Source: G963667675 sp964291545
GTDB taxonomy: Bacteria > Chloroflexota > Dehalococcoidia > Lucifugimonadales > UBA3495
Assembly (NCBI GenBank): GCA_964291545.2
Contig: OZ219861.1
Location: 248,001-312,000 of the forward strand
DNA: 64,000 nucleotides
Reading direction: 5' to 3'
A program made the translations under genes and the position numbers. Under the pieces are notes generated by a model that saw nothing but the letters and a program-made list of their open reading frames with translations, ran no database searches and was not told where the DNA came from. Below, piece after piece: positions 8,744-18,343 of this stretch. The number at the start of each line of letters is the position of its first letter. Positions within the stretch are counted from its first letter, which is position 1.

Positions 8744-9499
8744 CTAGGCTGGTAGCGGCGGAAGCAATGCCAGTTCTTCGATAGCAACGGCCAGGCCGTC
8801 TTCCTCGACCGGAGGGGCCACATAGTCCGCGATTGCCTTCAACTCGTCGGGGGCGTTGCCCATGGCAACACCAAGGCCGCACAAACGCAACAATGGGATG
8901 TCATTGTAGCTGTCCCCGGCGGCCATCACGTCAGCGGGGTCCACCTGGAACATGCCAGCCAGATGGAGAGCGGCGGCGGCTTTGTCCACCTGACAGCTTG
9001 TGTAGTCGACAGCCCAAAAACCATTGTACGGAAGGTACACCTTCACCACGTGCAATTGAGGGTCGCCGGCAAAGCGGAAGGCCAACCGGTCTGCAGATTC
9101 TTCGTCCATGTCCAGCGCAGAGATGCGGACCATGTTCCAGTGGGTAATTTGGGCGTAGTCGGTCACAGAACTATCGGGGTAGGTGGCTATGAACTCAACT
9201 TGGTCGCGTTGCAGTTCCCGGATGATCTTCCGAGCCTGGGCCGGGTGAAGCGGGCGGGTCCAAATGGGGCGGCCGCCGGCAGGGTCCAGAATGGCTGCCC
9301 CTCCGTCGCAAATCTGGGGCGTTGTCAGACCCAGTTGCCGGGCGAACTTGACGGTGTGGACGGCCCCCCGGCCGGTGGCTATGGACACCGGGACAAGCTG
9401 TGACAACCTAGTGACTGCCCGGTATACCCTGGGCGAGATTTCCTCATCGCCGCCGATGAGGGTACCGTCCAGGTCAATCACCGCGGCGCGGATATTCAC
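8744..9499 (-). CDS. HAD-superfamily phosphatase, Cof type
   Basis: A 251-residue Cof-like hydrolase. Motif I is DLDGT (D9, D11), motif II the S/T in SIATGRG near residue 40, and motif IV GDSYNDIPLL near 195, with a C2-type cap between. Members dephosphorylate sugar phosphates or nucleotides in the cytosol; the specific substrate cannot be read from sequence. The GTG at 9499 is the first good start, with no strong ribosome site. It is convergent with the epoxide hydrolase and divergent from the FAH-family gene. Confidence 0.85.
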   Translation of the reverse strand: MNIRAAVIDLDGTLIGGDEEISPRVYRAVTRLSQLVPVSIATGRGAVHTVKFARQLGLTTPQICDGGAAILDPAGGRPIWTRPLHPAQARKIIRELQRDQVEFIATYPDSSVTDYAQITHWNMVRISALDMDEESADRLAFRFAGDPQLHVVKVYLPYNGFWAVDYTSCQVDKAAAALHLAGMFQVDPADVMAAGDSYNDIPLLRLCGLGVAMGNAPDELKAIADYVAPPVEEDGLAVAIEELALLPPLPA

Positions 9500-9671
9500 A
9501 GTATGGAATCCGACATTCTCACGTCACGGACAACGAGCAGCGGGGCCTGAGCGGGAGCAGTCTTGCGCAGACTGGGAGCCGCCGCCGGGTTGCACCCAAC
9601 TATACGCCGGTCGGCGCGGGTTGCCAAGGAAAATTCAGAGGGACTGAATGACCAGACGAGCGCATTTTCCC

Positions 9672-9700
9672 TTGCGGCTAGGCTCAGGAAGGGTTAAAAT
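9672..9700 (+). promoter_or_regulatory. Promoter for the FAH-family hydrolase and nitroreductase genes
   Basis: TTGCGG at 9672-9677, a 17-base spacer and TAAAAT at 9695-9700, about 45 bases upstream of the ATG at 9746. It is the only recognisable promoter in the 246-base divergent spacer; the rest of that spacer shows nothing. Confidence 0.5.
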
Positions 9701-9745
9701 CGTCGCCTGATATCCCTCGTGAACACCTGCGGGAGTGGGGCGCAA

Positions 9746-10552
9746 ATGAAGCTGGCGCGTTTTCGGGCTGACAGGCGGGTAGCCTACGGCGTTGTCGAAG
9801 AGGATGAAATCGTTGAAATCCGGGGGAGTATCTACACCCGGTTCCGGATGACGGATACCAGGCACAAGTTGGAGAAGGTGAGGTTACTGCCTCCAACGGA
9901 CCCCACGGGAATAATGGGGCCGGGGCTGAATTTCGCCGACCGTCTGGAGTTTGCGGCGTCGATTTATGAGAACGGAAAAGGCCCGTCCCACTTGCCGGGC
10001 CATCCGGAGCCCTGGATGAAGGGGCGGGGTTCAATGATTGGGCACATGGACTCGATCATCATTCCCAGGGACTCTGAAGGGCAGATACATTACGAAGGAG
10101 AGGCGGTAGCGGTAATCGGCAAAGCGTGCCGGCGGGTGACTCCAGACCAGGCCGGAAGGTTCATCCTGGGATATACCTGCGGAAACGACGTTAGCGACCG
10201 CACGTGGCAGAAGAACGACCGCACTCCCTGGCGGGCCAAGGGCGCTGATACCTTCGCTCCGGTGGGTCCCTGGATAGAGACTGATATAGATCCGCAACAG
10301 CTTGAGCTTACGGTGAGGCTGAACGGTGAGGAAAAACAGCGGGCCTTCACCAAGGACATGCTGTTCCCATTTCACGAAATCGTCAGCTACATAAGCCAAC
10401 ACGTGACCCTACGTCCCGGGGACCTGGTCTATTCCGGCACCACCGGTTCCACGTCGCCAATGAAGCCGGGGGACACCGTAGAGGTGGAGATTTTGGGTAT
10501 TGGGGTGTTGCGCAACCCGGTGACCGAGGAGTTCGACGCAGCAGCGATTTAG
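9746..10552 (+). CDS. Fumarylacetoacetate hydrolase family protein
   Basis: A 268-residue protein of the FAH superfamily (FAHD1 / 2-hydroxyhepta-2,4-diene-1,7-dioate isomerase type). Metal-binding carboxylates are visible in HYEGEAVAVIG and in GNDVSDRTWQ. Such enzymes cleave or isomerise beta-keto acids and oxaloacetate-like compounds in aromatic degradation. I start at MKLARF, which matches the family and follows GGAGTGGGG; nine more residues upstream are possible. The nitroreductase follows after 35 bases, so they are probably one operon. The exact substrate is unknown. Confidence 0.88.
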   Translation: MKLARFRADRRVAYGVVEEDEIVEIRGSIYTRFRMTDTRHKLEKVRLLPPTDPTGIMGPGLNFADRLEFAASIYENGKGPSHLPGHPEPWMKGRGSMIGHMDSIIIPRDSEGQIHYEGEAVAVIGKACRRVTPDQAGRFILGYTCGNDVSDRTWQKNDRTPWRAKGADTFAPVGPWIETDIDPQQLELTVRLNGEEKQRAFTKDMLFPFHEIVSYISQHVTLRPGDLVYSGTTGSTSPMKPGDTVEVEILGIGVLRNPVTEEFDAAAI

Positions 10553-10587
10553 GCCACTCTAACCGCTATATAAAGCGGAGGACACCC

Positions 10588-11199
10588 ATGTCAGAGGGCA
10601 TTGACCTGTTCGATGCGATCAGCACCCAAAGAGCAATCCGGTCTTTCAAGCCGGACCCCATTCCGGACGAGACCATAAACAGACTGCTGCAGGCTGCCGT
10701 CAAGGCGCCGTCGGGAGGGGTCAACCAGGACTGGCGGTTCATAGTCATTCGGGACCCGGAAATCCGCCGCAAGATTGGCGACATGTACCGGGCAGGGCCT
10801 GACTTTGCAATTAGCCCAGACATGACATCCCAGCAACGCCGAGTATATGCCTCAGCCCAAGGGCTGGAGGACAATATGGAACAGGCTCCGGTGTTGATTC
10901 TTGCCTGCGTTAGGGTTTACCCCGGCTACTCCGCCTGGTGGGGAGCCAACATCTACCCTGCCGTCCAGAACGTACTTCTGGCAGCCAGAGGACTGGGGCT
11001 GGGCAGCGTTTTGACCACTCGGGCAATGCAATATGAAGAGAAATTCAAGAAGTTGTTGGACATACCTGATGAGATGCAGGTAGCAGCCTTGCTGCCGATA
11101 GGGTATCCCGCCGAGGGAGTTGGGTATGGACCGACAAGACGCAAGCCCATCGGGGAGATTGCATTTAGCGACCGGTGGGGGAATCCCTGGCAGGCTTGA
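10588..11199 (+). CDS. Nitroreductase family protein (flavin oxidoreductase)
   Basis: A 203-residue FMN-dependent nitroreductase-fold protein. The N-terminal RAIRSFKPDPIPDE segment and the APSGGVNQDWRF motif near residues 50-60 are the usual flavin-binding signature. Family members reduce nitro groups, quinones or enoates, or dehalogenate, with NAD(P)H. The start has GCGGAGGAC upstream. It follows the FAH-family gene at short distance. The particular activity cannot be assigned. Confidence 0.88.
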   Translation: MSEGIDLFDAISTQRAIRSFKPDPIPDETINRLLQAAVKAPSGGVNQDWRFIVIRDPEIRRKIGDMYRAGPDFAISPDMTSQQRRVYASAQGLEDNMEQAPVLILACVRVYPGYSAWWGANIYPAVQNVLLAARGLGLGSVLTTRAMQYEEKFKKLLDIPDEMQVAALLPIGYPAEGVGYGPTRRKPIGEIAFSDRWGNPWQA

Positions 11200-11244
11200 A
11201 CTAACGGCAAGGAGCCGTTGTTCAACAATCCGCGCAGGCGGGTC

Positions 11245-13341
11245 TTAGGCCGCCGACGTCTCCGTCACCACAGAGGCGCCGCCGTCAACCTGGAGCGCCG
11301 ACAACTCTTCCAACGGAATGTGGCAATTAATCAAGTGGCCGCCGTCGGGGGACGTCTGCGTAGGCGGTGGCGTACCGTCGCAAACAGGACCCACCTTCCG
11401 GGGGCAACGGCCGGCGAAGAAACAGCCGGTGAACTCGGCCCGCATGGTGGGCACGGCCCCAGACAGCCGTATGGCCGTGGGCTCGGCGTCCGGGTCGGGG
11501 ATTGGCGCCGCCGACATCAGGGCTTCCGTGTAAGGGTGAGACGGCAGGTTCAACACGTTCCTGGCGGGGCCGGCTTCGGCTACATGTCCGGCGTACAACA
11601 CCAGGATATCGTCGGAGAGGTAGCGCACGACGCCCAGATCGTGGGTGATGAACACATAGGACGTGTTCGTATCCTGCTGGTGGGAGCGCAAGAGGTTCAG
11701 GACCTGGGCTTGCACGGAAACGTCCAGAGCGGACACGGCTTCATCGGCGACTACGAGGTCCGGCGCGGCGGCGAAGGCCCCGGCAATGGCCACCCGTTGC
11801 TGCTCTCCACCGCTGAGTTCGCCGGGGTGCCTGTTCAGATACGCGGGGTCGAGCCCGACGGCCTGTAGAAGTTCCCCAGCGCGCTTCTCGCTGTCGCGCT
11901 TGTTCAGGCGGGAAAACTTCCGCAGCGCCCGGACTATAGCGTGGCGGATTGACAGCTTGGGGTTCAGGGAGGCCTGCGGGTTTTGGAACACCATACGCAT
12001 GGCCGCTCGCTGGTCCCGAGTCCTGCCTTCGACCGCGGGCGCCAGTTCTTGACCTTGGAGATCCAGGCCGCCCTGGTCACGAGGCACCAGGCCGACTATA
12101 GCCCGGGCGACGGTGGTCTTACCAGAGCCGCTCTCGCCGACTATGCCCAAAGTCCGGCCAAGGCCCACCTTGAAATCCACGCCTGTGACGGCTCGCACCG
12201 GCGGCCTGACCCGGGGGCCGAAAAAGAAGTACTTTCTTCCCCAGTTGCCGTAGAAGCGGCGCATATCGGTTGCCGTCAACACCGGTTCTTGCCGGACACG
12301 CTCGGTTTCGACGTTGGTGTCCAGCTCGCCCCAAATGCCGGGGGCGACGTCACCGGGGTACAGGCAACGGGACAAATGGCCGGCCCCGGCGTCCTGCAGC
12401 GGCGGCGCCTGGGTGCTGCAGGCATCCTGGGCGATTGGGCATCTGGATACGAAGAGACAGGCGTCAGGGGCAGGGTCGTTGGCTGAGTAGACGGTGCCTG
12501 GAATACGACTAAGCTGGACGACTTCCCCGGATTCACCAGGCGGTTTAGGCACGCAGCTAAGCAGTCCGGTGGTGTAGGGATGCTTGGAATCCTTGAACAG
12601 GTCCCGCACCGGCGCCTCTTCCACCGTTTCGCCGCCGTACATTACAACGACTCGGTCGGCGACGGTGGCAATGACGCCCAAGTTGTGACTCACGTACAGA
12701 ATGCCGGCATTGATTCGCTGCTTGAGGTCTACCACCAATTCCAGGATGGTTGCCTCGGTCGTAACATCCAGCCCGGTGGTCGGCTCGTCCATGATAAGCA
12801 GGTCCGGGTCGCAGGCCAACGCCATGGCTATAACCACCCGCTGCTGCATCCCGCCGCTTAGCTCGTGGGGATAGCGGCGGCCGACAGTCTCGGGGTCTGC
12901 CAGGCGCACACTCTCGAACAACTCCACCATGCGCCGGCGTATCTGCTCGGGGTCCAAGTCGGTGTGCTCGCGCAGCACCTCTTGGAGCTGGGGGCCCACC
13001 CTCATGGTGGGATTCAACGCCGTCGCGGGATCCTGGTAGACCATGGCGATGCGGTTGCCCCGCAAGTGGCGCAGCTCATCGGGACCCATTTGGGCAACGT
13101 CCTGGCCTTCAAAGACAATTCGACCGTCTACCTGAGTGACCCCGGGCAGGTAGCCCATGACGGCGAATGCCGTCGTAGACTTGCCGCACCCCGACTCGCC
13201 GACGACACCCAGCACCTCGCCGCGGCGGACGTTCAGCGAGGCGTCCCGCACGGCTCGCACGGTGCCCCTGGGGGTAAAGAAAGTGACTGCCAGGTGCTCA
13301 ACCTGGAGCAGTGGGGCCCCGTTGGTTGATTGGCTGCTCAC
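11245..13341 (-). CDS. Fused double ATPase of a peptide-type ABC importer (DppD-DppF fusion)
   Basis: A 698-residue protein with two complete ABC ATPase domains, so one gene replaces the usual DppD and DppF pair. First domain: Walker A GESGCGKST near 50, signature LSGGMQQR near 165, Walker B LLIMDEPTTGLD. Second domain: GESGSGKTT near 405, LSGGEQQR near 510, LVVADEAVSALD. Each is followed by the Cys-rich oligopeptide-transporter tail (CLFVSRCP...CLYPGD and CFFAGRCP...NCHIP), which in this family may bind a metal cluster. It overlaps the permease gene by four bases (13338-13341). It powers uptake of the ligand captured by the binding proteins encoded upstream. Confidence 0.93.
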   Translation of the reverse strand: MSSQSTNGAPLLQVEHLAVTFFTPRGTVRAVRDASLNVRRGEVLGVVGESGCGKSTTAFAVMGYLPGVTQVDGRIVFEGQDVAQMGPDELRHLRGNRIAMVYQDPATALNPTMRVGPQLQEVLREHTDLDPEQIRRRMVELFESVRLADPETVGRRYPHELSGGMQQRVVIAMALACDPDLLIMDEPTTGLDVTTEATILELVVDLKQRINAGILYVSHNLGVIATVADRVVVMYGGETVEEAPVRDLFKDSKHPYTTGLLSCVPKPPGESGEVVQLSRIPGTVYSANDPAPDACLFVSRCPIAQDACSTQAPPLQDAGAGHLSRCLYPGDVAPGIWGELDTNVETERVRQEPVLTATDMRRFYGNWGRKYFFFGPRVRPPVRAVTGVDFKVGLGRTLGIVGESGSGKTTVARAIVGLVPRDQGGLDLQGQELAPAVEGRTRDQRAAMRMVFQNPQASLNPKLSIRHAIVRALRKFSRLNKRDSEKRAGELLQAVGLDPAYLNRHPGELSGGEQQRVAIAGAFAAAPDLVVADEAVSALDVSVQAQVLNLLRSHQQDTNTSYVFITHDLGVVRYLSDDILVLYAGHVAEAGPARNVLNLPSHPYTEALMSAAPIPDPDAEPTAIRLSGAVPTMRAEFTGCFFAGRCPRKVGPVCDGTPPPTQTSPDGGHLINCHIPLEELSALQVDGGASVVTETSAA

Positions 13342-14531
13342 CTGACTATGTCCCGCGGCAGGCCGCTGGCCTGTCTAATGCCGTCTGCCAGAAGGTTGAC
13401 GCCCACCACAAGAGAGGAAATGGCGCCTGCCGGCGCTAGCACGATCCACGGAGAGTCGGCAATGTACGTACGGCCTTCACCGATCATAACGCCCCAATCA
13501 GCTGTCCCCGGTTCAGGGCCCAAGCCCAGGAATCCCAGCGAGGATACTATGAGTATGGAGTAGCTCAACCGGACCGCGAGTTCAACGGCCAGGACGGTCA
13601 TGGCGTTGGGCAGGATCTCCCGGAAGATGATGTAGGCTGCCGATTCTCCCCGTAGCCGGGCTGACATCACGAATTCCTGGTTCTTCGCCTTAAGGGTAAT
13701 GCTGCGCATCACCCTGGATATGCCAGGCAAAAAGACGATGCCCACGGTGATCACGATGAGCACGTTCGTCCATTGGTCATCGAGCCAGCCCCAAGGAGCA
13801 TCCCTGGCGCCCAGGGTCACCAAGATAAGAAGGGTCAACAGGAGCCCCGGGAAGGCCATCATTGCATCGACGATGCGCATCACCACTTCGTCAATTTTGC
13901 CACCCTTGTAGCCGCTGCCCATCCCTACCACGGTGCCCAGGAAGATGCCCAATAACGCACCGCACAAGGATATCAATATCAGGGAGCGCGCGCCGGCCAA
14001 GGTGCGGCTGAAAGTGTCGAATCCGTAGTTATCAGTGCCGAACCAGTACCGCTCACTCCCCTCGATAGTCGTTACCTCGTGGGGTGCGGCCCCCGGTTGG
14101 TTTATAGTCCAACTGCTCCCTTCCTGCACCGTAGAAACCGTGGCGGCGTCAGTCAAATTACTGAGCGGGGATGCTACTGCGAACCCCTTTCGGAATTCTT
14201 CGGAAAGTACGCCGTTGTCTAAAGCCTGTAACGTTTCAGACCCGGCCACTATCACGTACTTGCCCACCGACAGGAATTCCTGCTTCCATGCCGGGGCAAC
14301 AAACTGGTGTTCGGCCCGGATGTCTGTGGGGCTATAAGGGGCCAGCCATGGCCCGAAAATGGCCACGAACACATGGGCCAAGACGATAGGAAGACCTATG
14401 CGCCCCGAGGTTGTGCCGAGGGCAAGCCTGAGGAAGTTCCGGAGCCCTCGGCCCATGGCCGATAGGGATGCTCCGGCGGACTTAACCACTCCGGTATTAA
14501 TCTCGCCAGTAAATTCGGAACTAGCCATCAA
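13338..14531 (-). CDS. ABC importer permease, DppC/OppC type
   Basis: A 397-residue inner-membrane permease with a helix near residues 40-60, a long extracytoplasmic insertion of about 110 residues, and then a five-helix BPD_transp_1 domain. The EAA-loop signature is around SARLRGESAAYIIFREILPNA, and the family C-terminus NLLADGIRQ is present. The extended segment between helix 1 and the core is longer than in E. coli DppC. It overlaps both neighbouring transporter genes by four bases, which makes translational coupling likely. Confidence 0.92.
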   Translation of the reverse strand: MMASSEFTGEINTGVVKSAGASLSAMGRGLRNFLRLALGTTSGRIGLPIVLAHVFVAIFGPWLAPYSPTDIRAEHQFVAPAWKQEFLSVGKYVIVAGSETLQALDNGVLSEEFRKGFAVASPLSNLTDAATVSTVQEGSSWTINQPGAAPHEVTTIEGSERYWFGTDNYGFDTFSRTLAGARSLILISLCGALLGIFLGTVVGMGSGYKGGKIDEVVMRIVDAMMAFPGLLLTLLILVTLGARDAPWGWLDDQWTNVLIVITVGIVFLPGISRVMRSITLKAKNQEFVMSARLRGESAAYIIFREILPNAMTVLAVELAVRLSYSILIVSSLGFLGLGPEPGTADWGVMIGEGRTYIADSPWIVLAPAGAISSLVVGVNLLADGIRQASGLPRDIVR

Positions 14532-15499
14532 GCGTACCTAATCCTGGGGTCCAAATAGGCGTACAACAGGTCCGCCACCAGGTTGCCAATGGTATAGGCC
14601 CCGGCAATAATCAGCACCAGGCCCTGCAACAATGGTTGGTCATCGGCATTGATTGAGGCCAACAGCAACTGCCCAAGGCCCGGATAGGAAAACACGGTCT
14701 CAACTATGATGAGTCCGGCCAACAGCCACCCGGACATCTGGGCCACGACGCTGATGGTGGGCAGCAAGGCGTTGGGAACAGCGTGTCGAAGCACCACCCT
14801 GCGCATCGGTATGCCCTTCAAGACTGCGGTCCGCACGTAGTTGCTCTGCATCACTTCCATGACGTTGGCCCGAGTCATGCGCATGATATAGGCGAATACC
14901 ACAAAGGTAAGGGTGAGGACGGGCATAACGAGGATCTTGGGGTTGGTCAGAGGGGATTCACCGTCACCAATGGTGCTGAGGGTCGGCAACAGGTCCAACT
15001 CCGAGGCGAGGATCAATATGAGCAAACTCCCGGTGACAAACTCCGGCAGGGATATTCCGACCATTGCGACGGCACTGACAATTCGGTCACCGATGGAGTC
15101 GGGACGCACCCCTGCCCATATCCCGACAAGCACTGCCGTTGGGACCGCCGCCACGAAAGCGAACATGGCAAGGGTTACGGAGTACCAAAAGCGGTGCCCA
15201 ATAACTTCCGTAACCGGCCGGAGCTGGTTGAAAGAGTATCCAAAATCGCCAAGAATCACCCCTCCGCTGCCGTCGCCCGGGTCTACTCCGGCGATCCAAT
15301 CCAAGTACCGTACAGCGGCGGAGCGGTCCAAGTCCCACTCTGCCATACAGGCCGTGTAGCTGTCCGGCGTAATGAACCGCCCCAGCTTTTTCGTGCAGGC
15401 GTCACCGGGCAGCACCTCTCCCGCAATAAAGATTGCGACGGAGACCAGCACCAGAGTGAGAACGATCAAGCTCAGGCGTATCGCCAGGAACCGAGCCAT
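14528..15499 (-). CDS. ABC importer permease, DppB/OppB type
   Basis: A 323-residue permease with six predicted helices. It shows the family N-terminal motif FIAGEVLPGD, the EAA-loop segment TAVLKGIPMRRVVLRHAVPNALLP and the C-terminal DLLYAYLDPRIRYA. It is first in the permease-permease-ATPase operon, read from a promoter at 15744-15772, leaving an unusually long leader of about 240 bases. The extracytoplasmic loop (DACTKKLGRFITPD...) has two Cys that could form a disulfide. Confidence 0.92.
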   Translation of the reverse strand: MARFLAIRLSLIVLTLVLVSVAIFIAGEVLPGDACTKKLGRFITPDSYTACMAEWDLDRSAAVRYLDWIAGVDPGDGSGGVILGDFGYSFNQLRPVTEVIGHRFWYSVTLAMFAFVAAVPTAVLVGIWAGVRPDSIGDRIVSAVAMVGISLPEFVTGSLLILILASELDLLPTLSTIGDGESPLTNPKILVMPVLTLTFVVFAYIMRMTRANVMEVMQSNYVRTAVLKGIPMRRVVLRHAVPNALLPTISVVAQMSGWLLAGLIIVETVFSYPGLGQLLLASINADDQPLLQGLVLIIAGAYTIGNLVADLLYAYLDPRIRYA

Positions 15500-15911
15500 T
15501 AGTTCACGCGCCTCTCATGTCAGCAACGTTGGGGAATAATTGGCGACGATACGGGCGTCCCAACCGCTTGGCCGACAGTCCGGCACGGAGGAACAGGCAA
15601 TTGAGAGGGAAGGCCGTGCGCCTATCAGCCTCGAAGCGACCCGTTTGTTGTTCGCTGACAAATCCATCTTTTCGACATCATATCGAGATATACGAGGAGG
15701 AGGAAATGGTGGATTGCCACCGGGGCACCGGGAAATTCAAACCAGACTATCAGGGGTTTTACACTCTGTCAATCAACCGGCCCGTCGACCCTTACTGCGC
15801 CCTATGGAGCAGCTCCGGATAATTGGGCTAGCATATATTAGCGGCGCCGGCATCGACGCGCCGGTTGCGCGCTATCTGATACTGTACGGACCCGGACTGG
15901 AGATCAGAGTC
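15500..15911. other. 412-base spacer with promoter and no convincing gene
   Basis: This stretch separates the CoA-transferase stop from the DppB start. It holds the minus-strand promoter listed at 15744-15772. On the plus strand a 38-codon frame (15706-15822) sits behind a strong AGGAGGAGG, but it overlaps that promoter and has no recognisable product. I see no terminator with a T tract. Confidence 0.5.
15744..15772 (-). promoter_or_regulatory. Promoter of the permease/ATPase operon
   Basis: On the minus strand: TTGACA (15767-15772), 17-base spacer, TAGTCT (15744-15749). The same two hexamers with the same spacing occur in front of the second binding-protein gene at 22439-22467, suggesting matched expression of transporter and binding protein. 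Confidence 0.6.
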
Positions 15912-18296
15912 CTAGCCGGCCTTGACGCCGTCGACCACCAAGACTCCGGCGTCGACCAGCCGCCCGTAGTCCGCTCCCATACCGAGTTCTTCCAGTATCT
16001 CCTGAGCGTGCTTGCCCGGCTTTGGGGCGGGATAGCCGATGCGCACGGGGGTCCTGGACAGGCGGAACGCCGGTCCGCAGTTGGTCATCACGCCGACCTC
16101 TTCGTGCTCGCGGGTAAGGCTGAGTCCATGGGCTTTGGCCCAAGGATCGGCCATCACTTCGGCAAAGTCCTCCACCACGCGGTGGGCCCCGATGCCGGCG
16201 GCGTTGAGCTGGCTTACCCAGGTCTGGACCGGTTTGGACGTGAAGCGTTCCTCGAATGACGCTGCCAGGGCCGGGCCTCCCAGGGCATCGACGCCAGCAA
16301 GGCCATCGATGCCGGCGAGGCGGGGCAGGTCGGACTCCCTGGCGCCCAGGAAGAACCAACCGTCCTGGGCTTGATAAATGCGGTGCAGGGGGCCGTCGCC
16401 CAGGGCATCCTGTCCTCGAGCTTCATCCCAGGTCTTGCCCTCGTAGGACTGCATGAAGGGGGCCTGTAGGGTCATGGCCGAATAGCACAGTGAAGCGTCG
16501 ACGAGTTGACCTTCCCCGGTGCGCTGCCGGTGCAGCAGGGCCAAGGCGACGGCGTAGGCGCCCATATAGCCGGTGGCATAGTCGCTCATTGGGCTGGGCT
16601 GGGACACCGGAGGGCCATCGCCGCCGAAACGGACGCTCATGCCGGTGACGGCCTGGGCGCTGGGGTCGTGGGCGGGGCGCTCGGCCCAGGGCCCAAGGTG
16701 GCCAAAGGCATTGAGGGAGCAATAGATGATGTCGGGCTTGCGCTTGCGAACCTCTTCGTAGTTGAGGCCCAGTTGCTTTAATTTGCCGTCGCGGTAGCTC
16801 TGAAGCACCACGTCGGCGTCCTCCAATAGCTTCCAGAAGATATTCCGGCCTTCCTCGGTCTTCAGGTCAAGTAGCAGGCTGCGCTTGCCCTGGTTGACAT
16901 CGGTGTGGAGGGTGAGGGTGCCCTCCCGGCTGGGGTTGTTAATCTTTACCACGTCGGCGCCAAACTCCGATAGGGTGCGCCCAAGCATGGGGCCAGCCAG
17001 AACGATGCACAGGTCCAGCACCTTGACGCCGTCCAAGGCAGCCCGAATGGTTGCATCGGGCGACGGTTGAGAGTCGGCGAGACCGGCAGAAGCCAACTGG
17101 GAGAGAATCTCTTCGCGATGCTGGTCCGGCTCGGGGGCCGGTCCCCTGACCTGGCCCGGGGCACGAGACATGCGGACGTTGATGCCCGGCTGCAGCATCT
17201 TGCCGTAGGTTGGGTCGTCTACCTCGACCACCATCTGCGACGCCCGGGCTTGGGGATGGTCAAGCCATTCCCGGCTGCTGCGACATACGACGCCCTCGCT
17301 GCCGGCCTCGGCCACCAGGTCTTCCCACTCCTGGGCGGTGCGGGTCTTGAACAATTCTTCAGCCCGCCGGAAGGCCTCGTTAGCAACTTCGAGATTGTCC
17401 GCGATTTTGGTGAAGTCGGTGATCCCTTCTGCGTCCCAGGAGGTTATTCCCGCGGCCTGCAAGAACTGGCGCCAGTTGCCGTTGCCTGCGCCGTTGAAAT
17501 AGAACCAGCGGCCATCCTTGCATTCGTAGAACCCGCCCCAGGGGCCGTAGTGCTGTGGTTCGCCGTACTTTCCGGGGCTGTAGGGATAAGAGACGCCCTT
17601 GGAGGGATGGTGTTTGCTAATGCCCCGGAAGGCGTTGGAGGCAAACATGGCGTCGAACAGGGGAATTTCGACGTGCTGGCCCACACCGTCCCGCTCCCGG
17701 ACGTTAAGGGCCATGGAGATACCGACGGCGGCCTGGAGAGCGCCGAAGGCAGAGGCAGTGGGAATGCTCGTATAGACCGGACGGCGGTCCCCTTTGCTGC
17801 TCTTGGAGCCCTGTTCCGGTTGAAACTTAACGGAGCCGTCCATGTCCATGACGGGCCTGAGGCCGACTGCCGACAACAGGAAGTTGCCTGAGGCGGCAAC
17901 CACCACCCCTTCCCATGCGGGGACGCCGACCCGGGGATCATCGGAGGCGAAGCCGGGGAGAGAACAGTACACCAGGCGGGGGTTTGCGCCGGTCATCTCT
18001 TGAGGGCCCAAGCCCAGGCGGTCCATGACGCCTGGCCGGAAGTTTTCCACCACAACGTCGGCGGACTGGACCAGCGACCGGGCGGTGGCCAAGTCGTCCG
18101 GCTGCTTCAGGTCCAAGATGATACTGCGCTTGCCCCGGTTCCAGGTGGCGTTGCCCGGGGCCTTCCAGCGCGGGCCACCTGGGGGGTCGACTCTTATCAC
18201 GTCGGCTCCCTGGTCGGCCAAGAGCATTCCAGTCAAGGGGCCAGCGATGTATTGTCCAAAGTCGATGACGCGGGTGCCTTCCAGAACGCCTGACAT
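15912..18296 (-). CDS. Tandem-domain CaiB/BaiF (family III) CoA-transferase
   Basis: A 794-residue protein made of two family III CoA-transferase domains in one chain. Domain one (about 1-395) starts with DFGQYIAGPLTGMLLADQGADVIRVD; domain two (about 420-794) starts with DLCIVLAGPMLGRTLSEFGADVVKI. Each retains the RGKRSIILDLK / QGKRSLLLDLK strand. Normal family members are about 400 residues and form interlocked dimers, so this may be an intramolecular pair. It moves CoA between carboxylic acids. A strong AGGAGG precedes the ATG. It lies between binding-protein and permease genes of a peptide-type importer on the same strand, suggesting that the imported substrate is a carboxylate activated on entry (inference). 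Confidence 0.93.
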   Translation of the reverse strand: MSGVLEGTRVIDFGQYIAGPLTGMLLADQGADVIRVDPPGGPRWKAPGNATWNRGKRSIILDLKQPDDLATARSLVQSADVVVENFRPGVMDRLGLGPQEMTGANPRLVYCSLPGFASDDPRVGVPAWEGVVVAASGNFLLSAVGLRPVMDMDGSVKFQPEQGSKSSKGDRRPVYTSIPTASAFGALQAAVGISMALNVRERDGVGQHVEIPLFDAMFASNAFRGISKHHPSKGVSYPYSPGKYGEPQHYGPWGGFYECKDGRWFYFNGAGNGNWRQFLQAAGITSWDAEGITDFTKIADNLEVANEAFRRAEELFKTRTAQEWEDLVAEAGSEGVVCRSSREWLDHPQARASQMVVEVDDPTYGKMLQPGINVRMSRAPGQVRGPAPEPDQHREEILSQLASAGLADSQPSPDATIRAALDGVKVLDLCIVLAGPMLGRTLSEFGADVVKINNPSREGTLTLHTDVNQGKRSLLLDLKTEEGRNIFWKLLEDADVVLQSYRDGKLKQLGLNYEEVRKRKPDIIYCSLNAFGHLGPWAERPAHDPSAQAVTGMSVRFGGDGPPVSQPSPMSDYATGYMGAYAVALALLHRQRTGEGQLVDASLCYSAMTLQAPFMQSYEGKTWDEARGQDALGDGPLHRIYQAQDGWFFLGARESDLPRLAGIDGLAGVDALGGPALAASFEERFTSKPVQTWVSQLNAAGIGAHRVVEDFAEVMADPWAKAHGLSLTREHEEVGVMTNCGPAFRLSRTPVRIGYPAPKPGKHAQEILEELGMGADYGRLVDAGVLVVDGVKAG

Positions 18297-18343
18297 GTCC
18301 GCCTCCTTAGACGACCTGTCTCAAGGGTTAGCTCCGGGGACGC

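Noticed and set aside
15706..15822. 38-codon frame behind a strong AGGAGGAGG
   Set aside because: It lies on the minus-strand promoter of the importer operon and has no recognisable product; chance is more likely. Kept in mind as a possible small protein.
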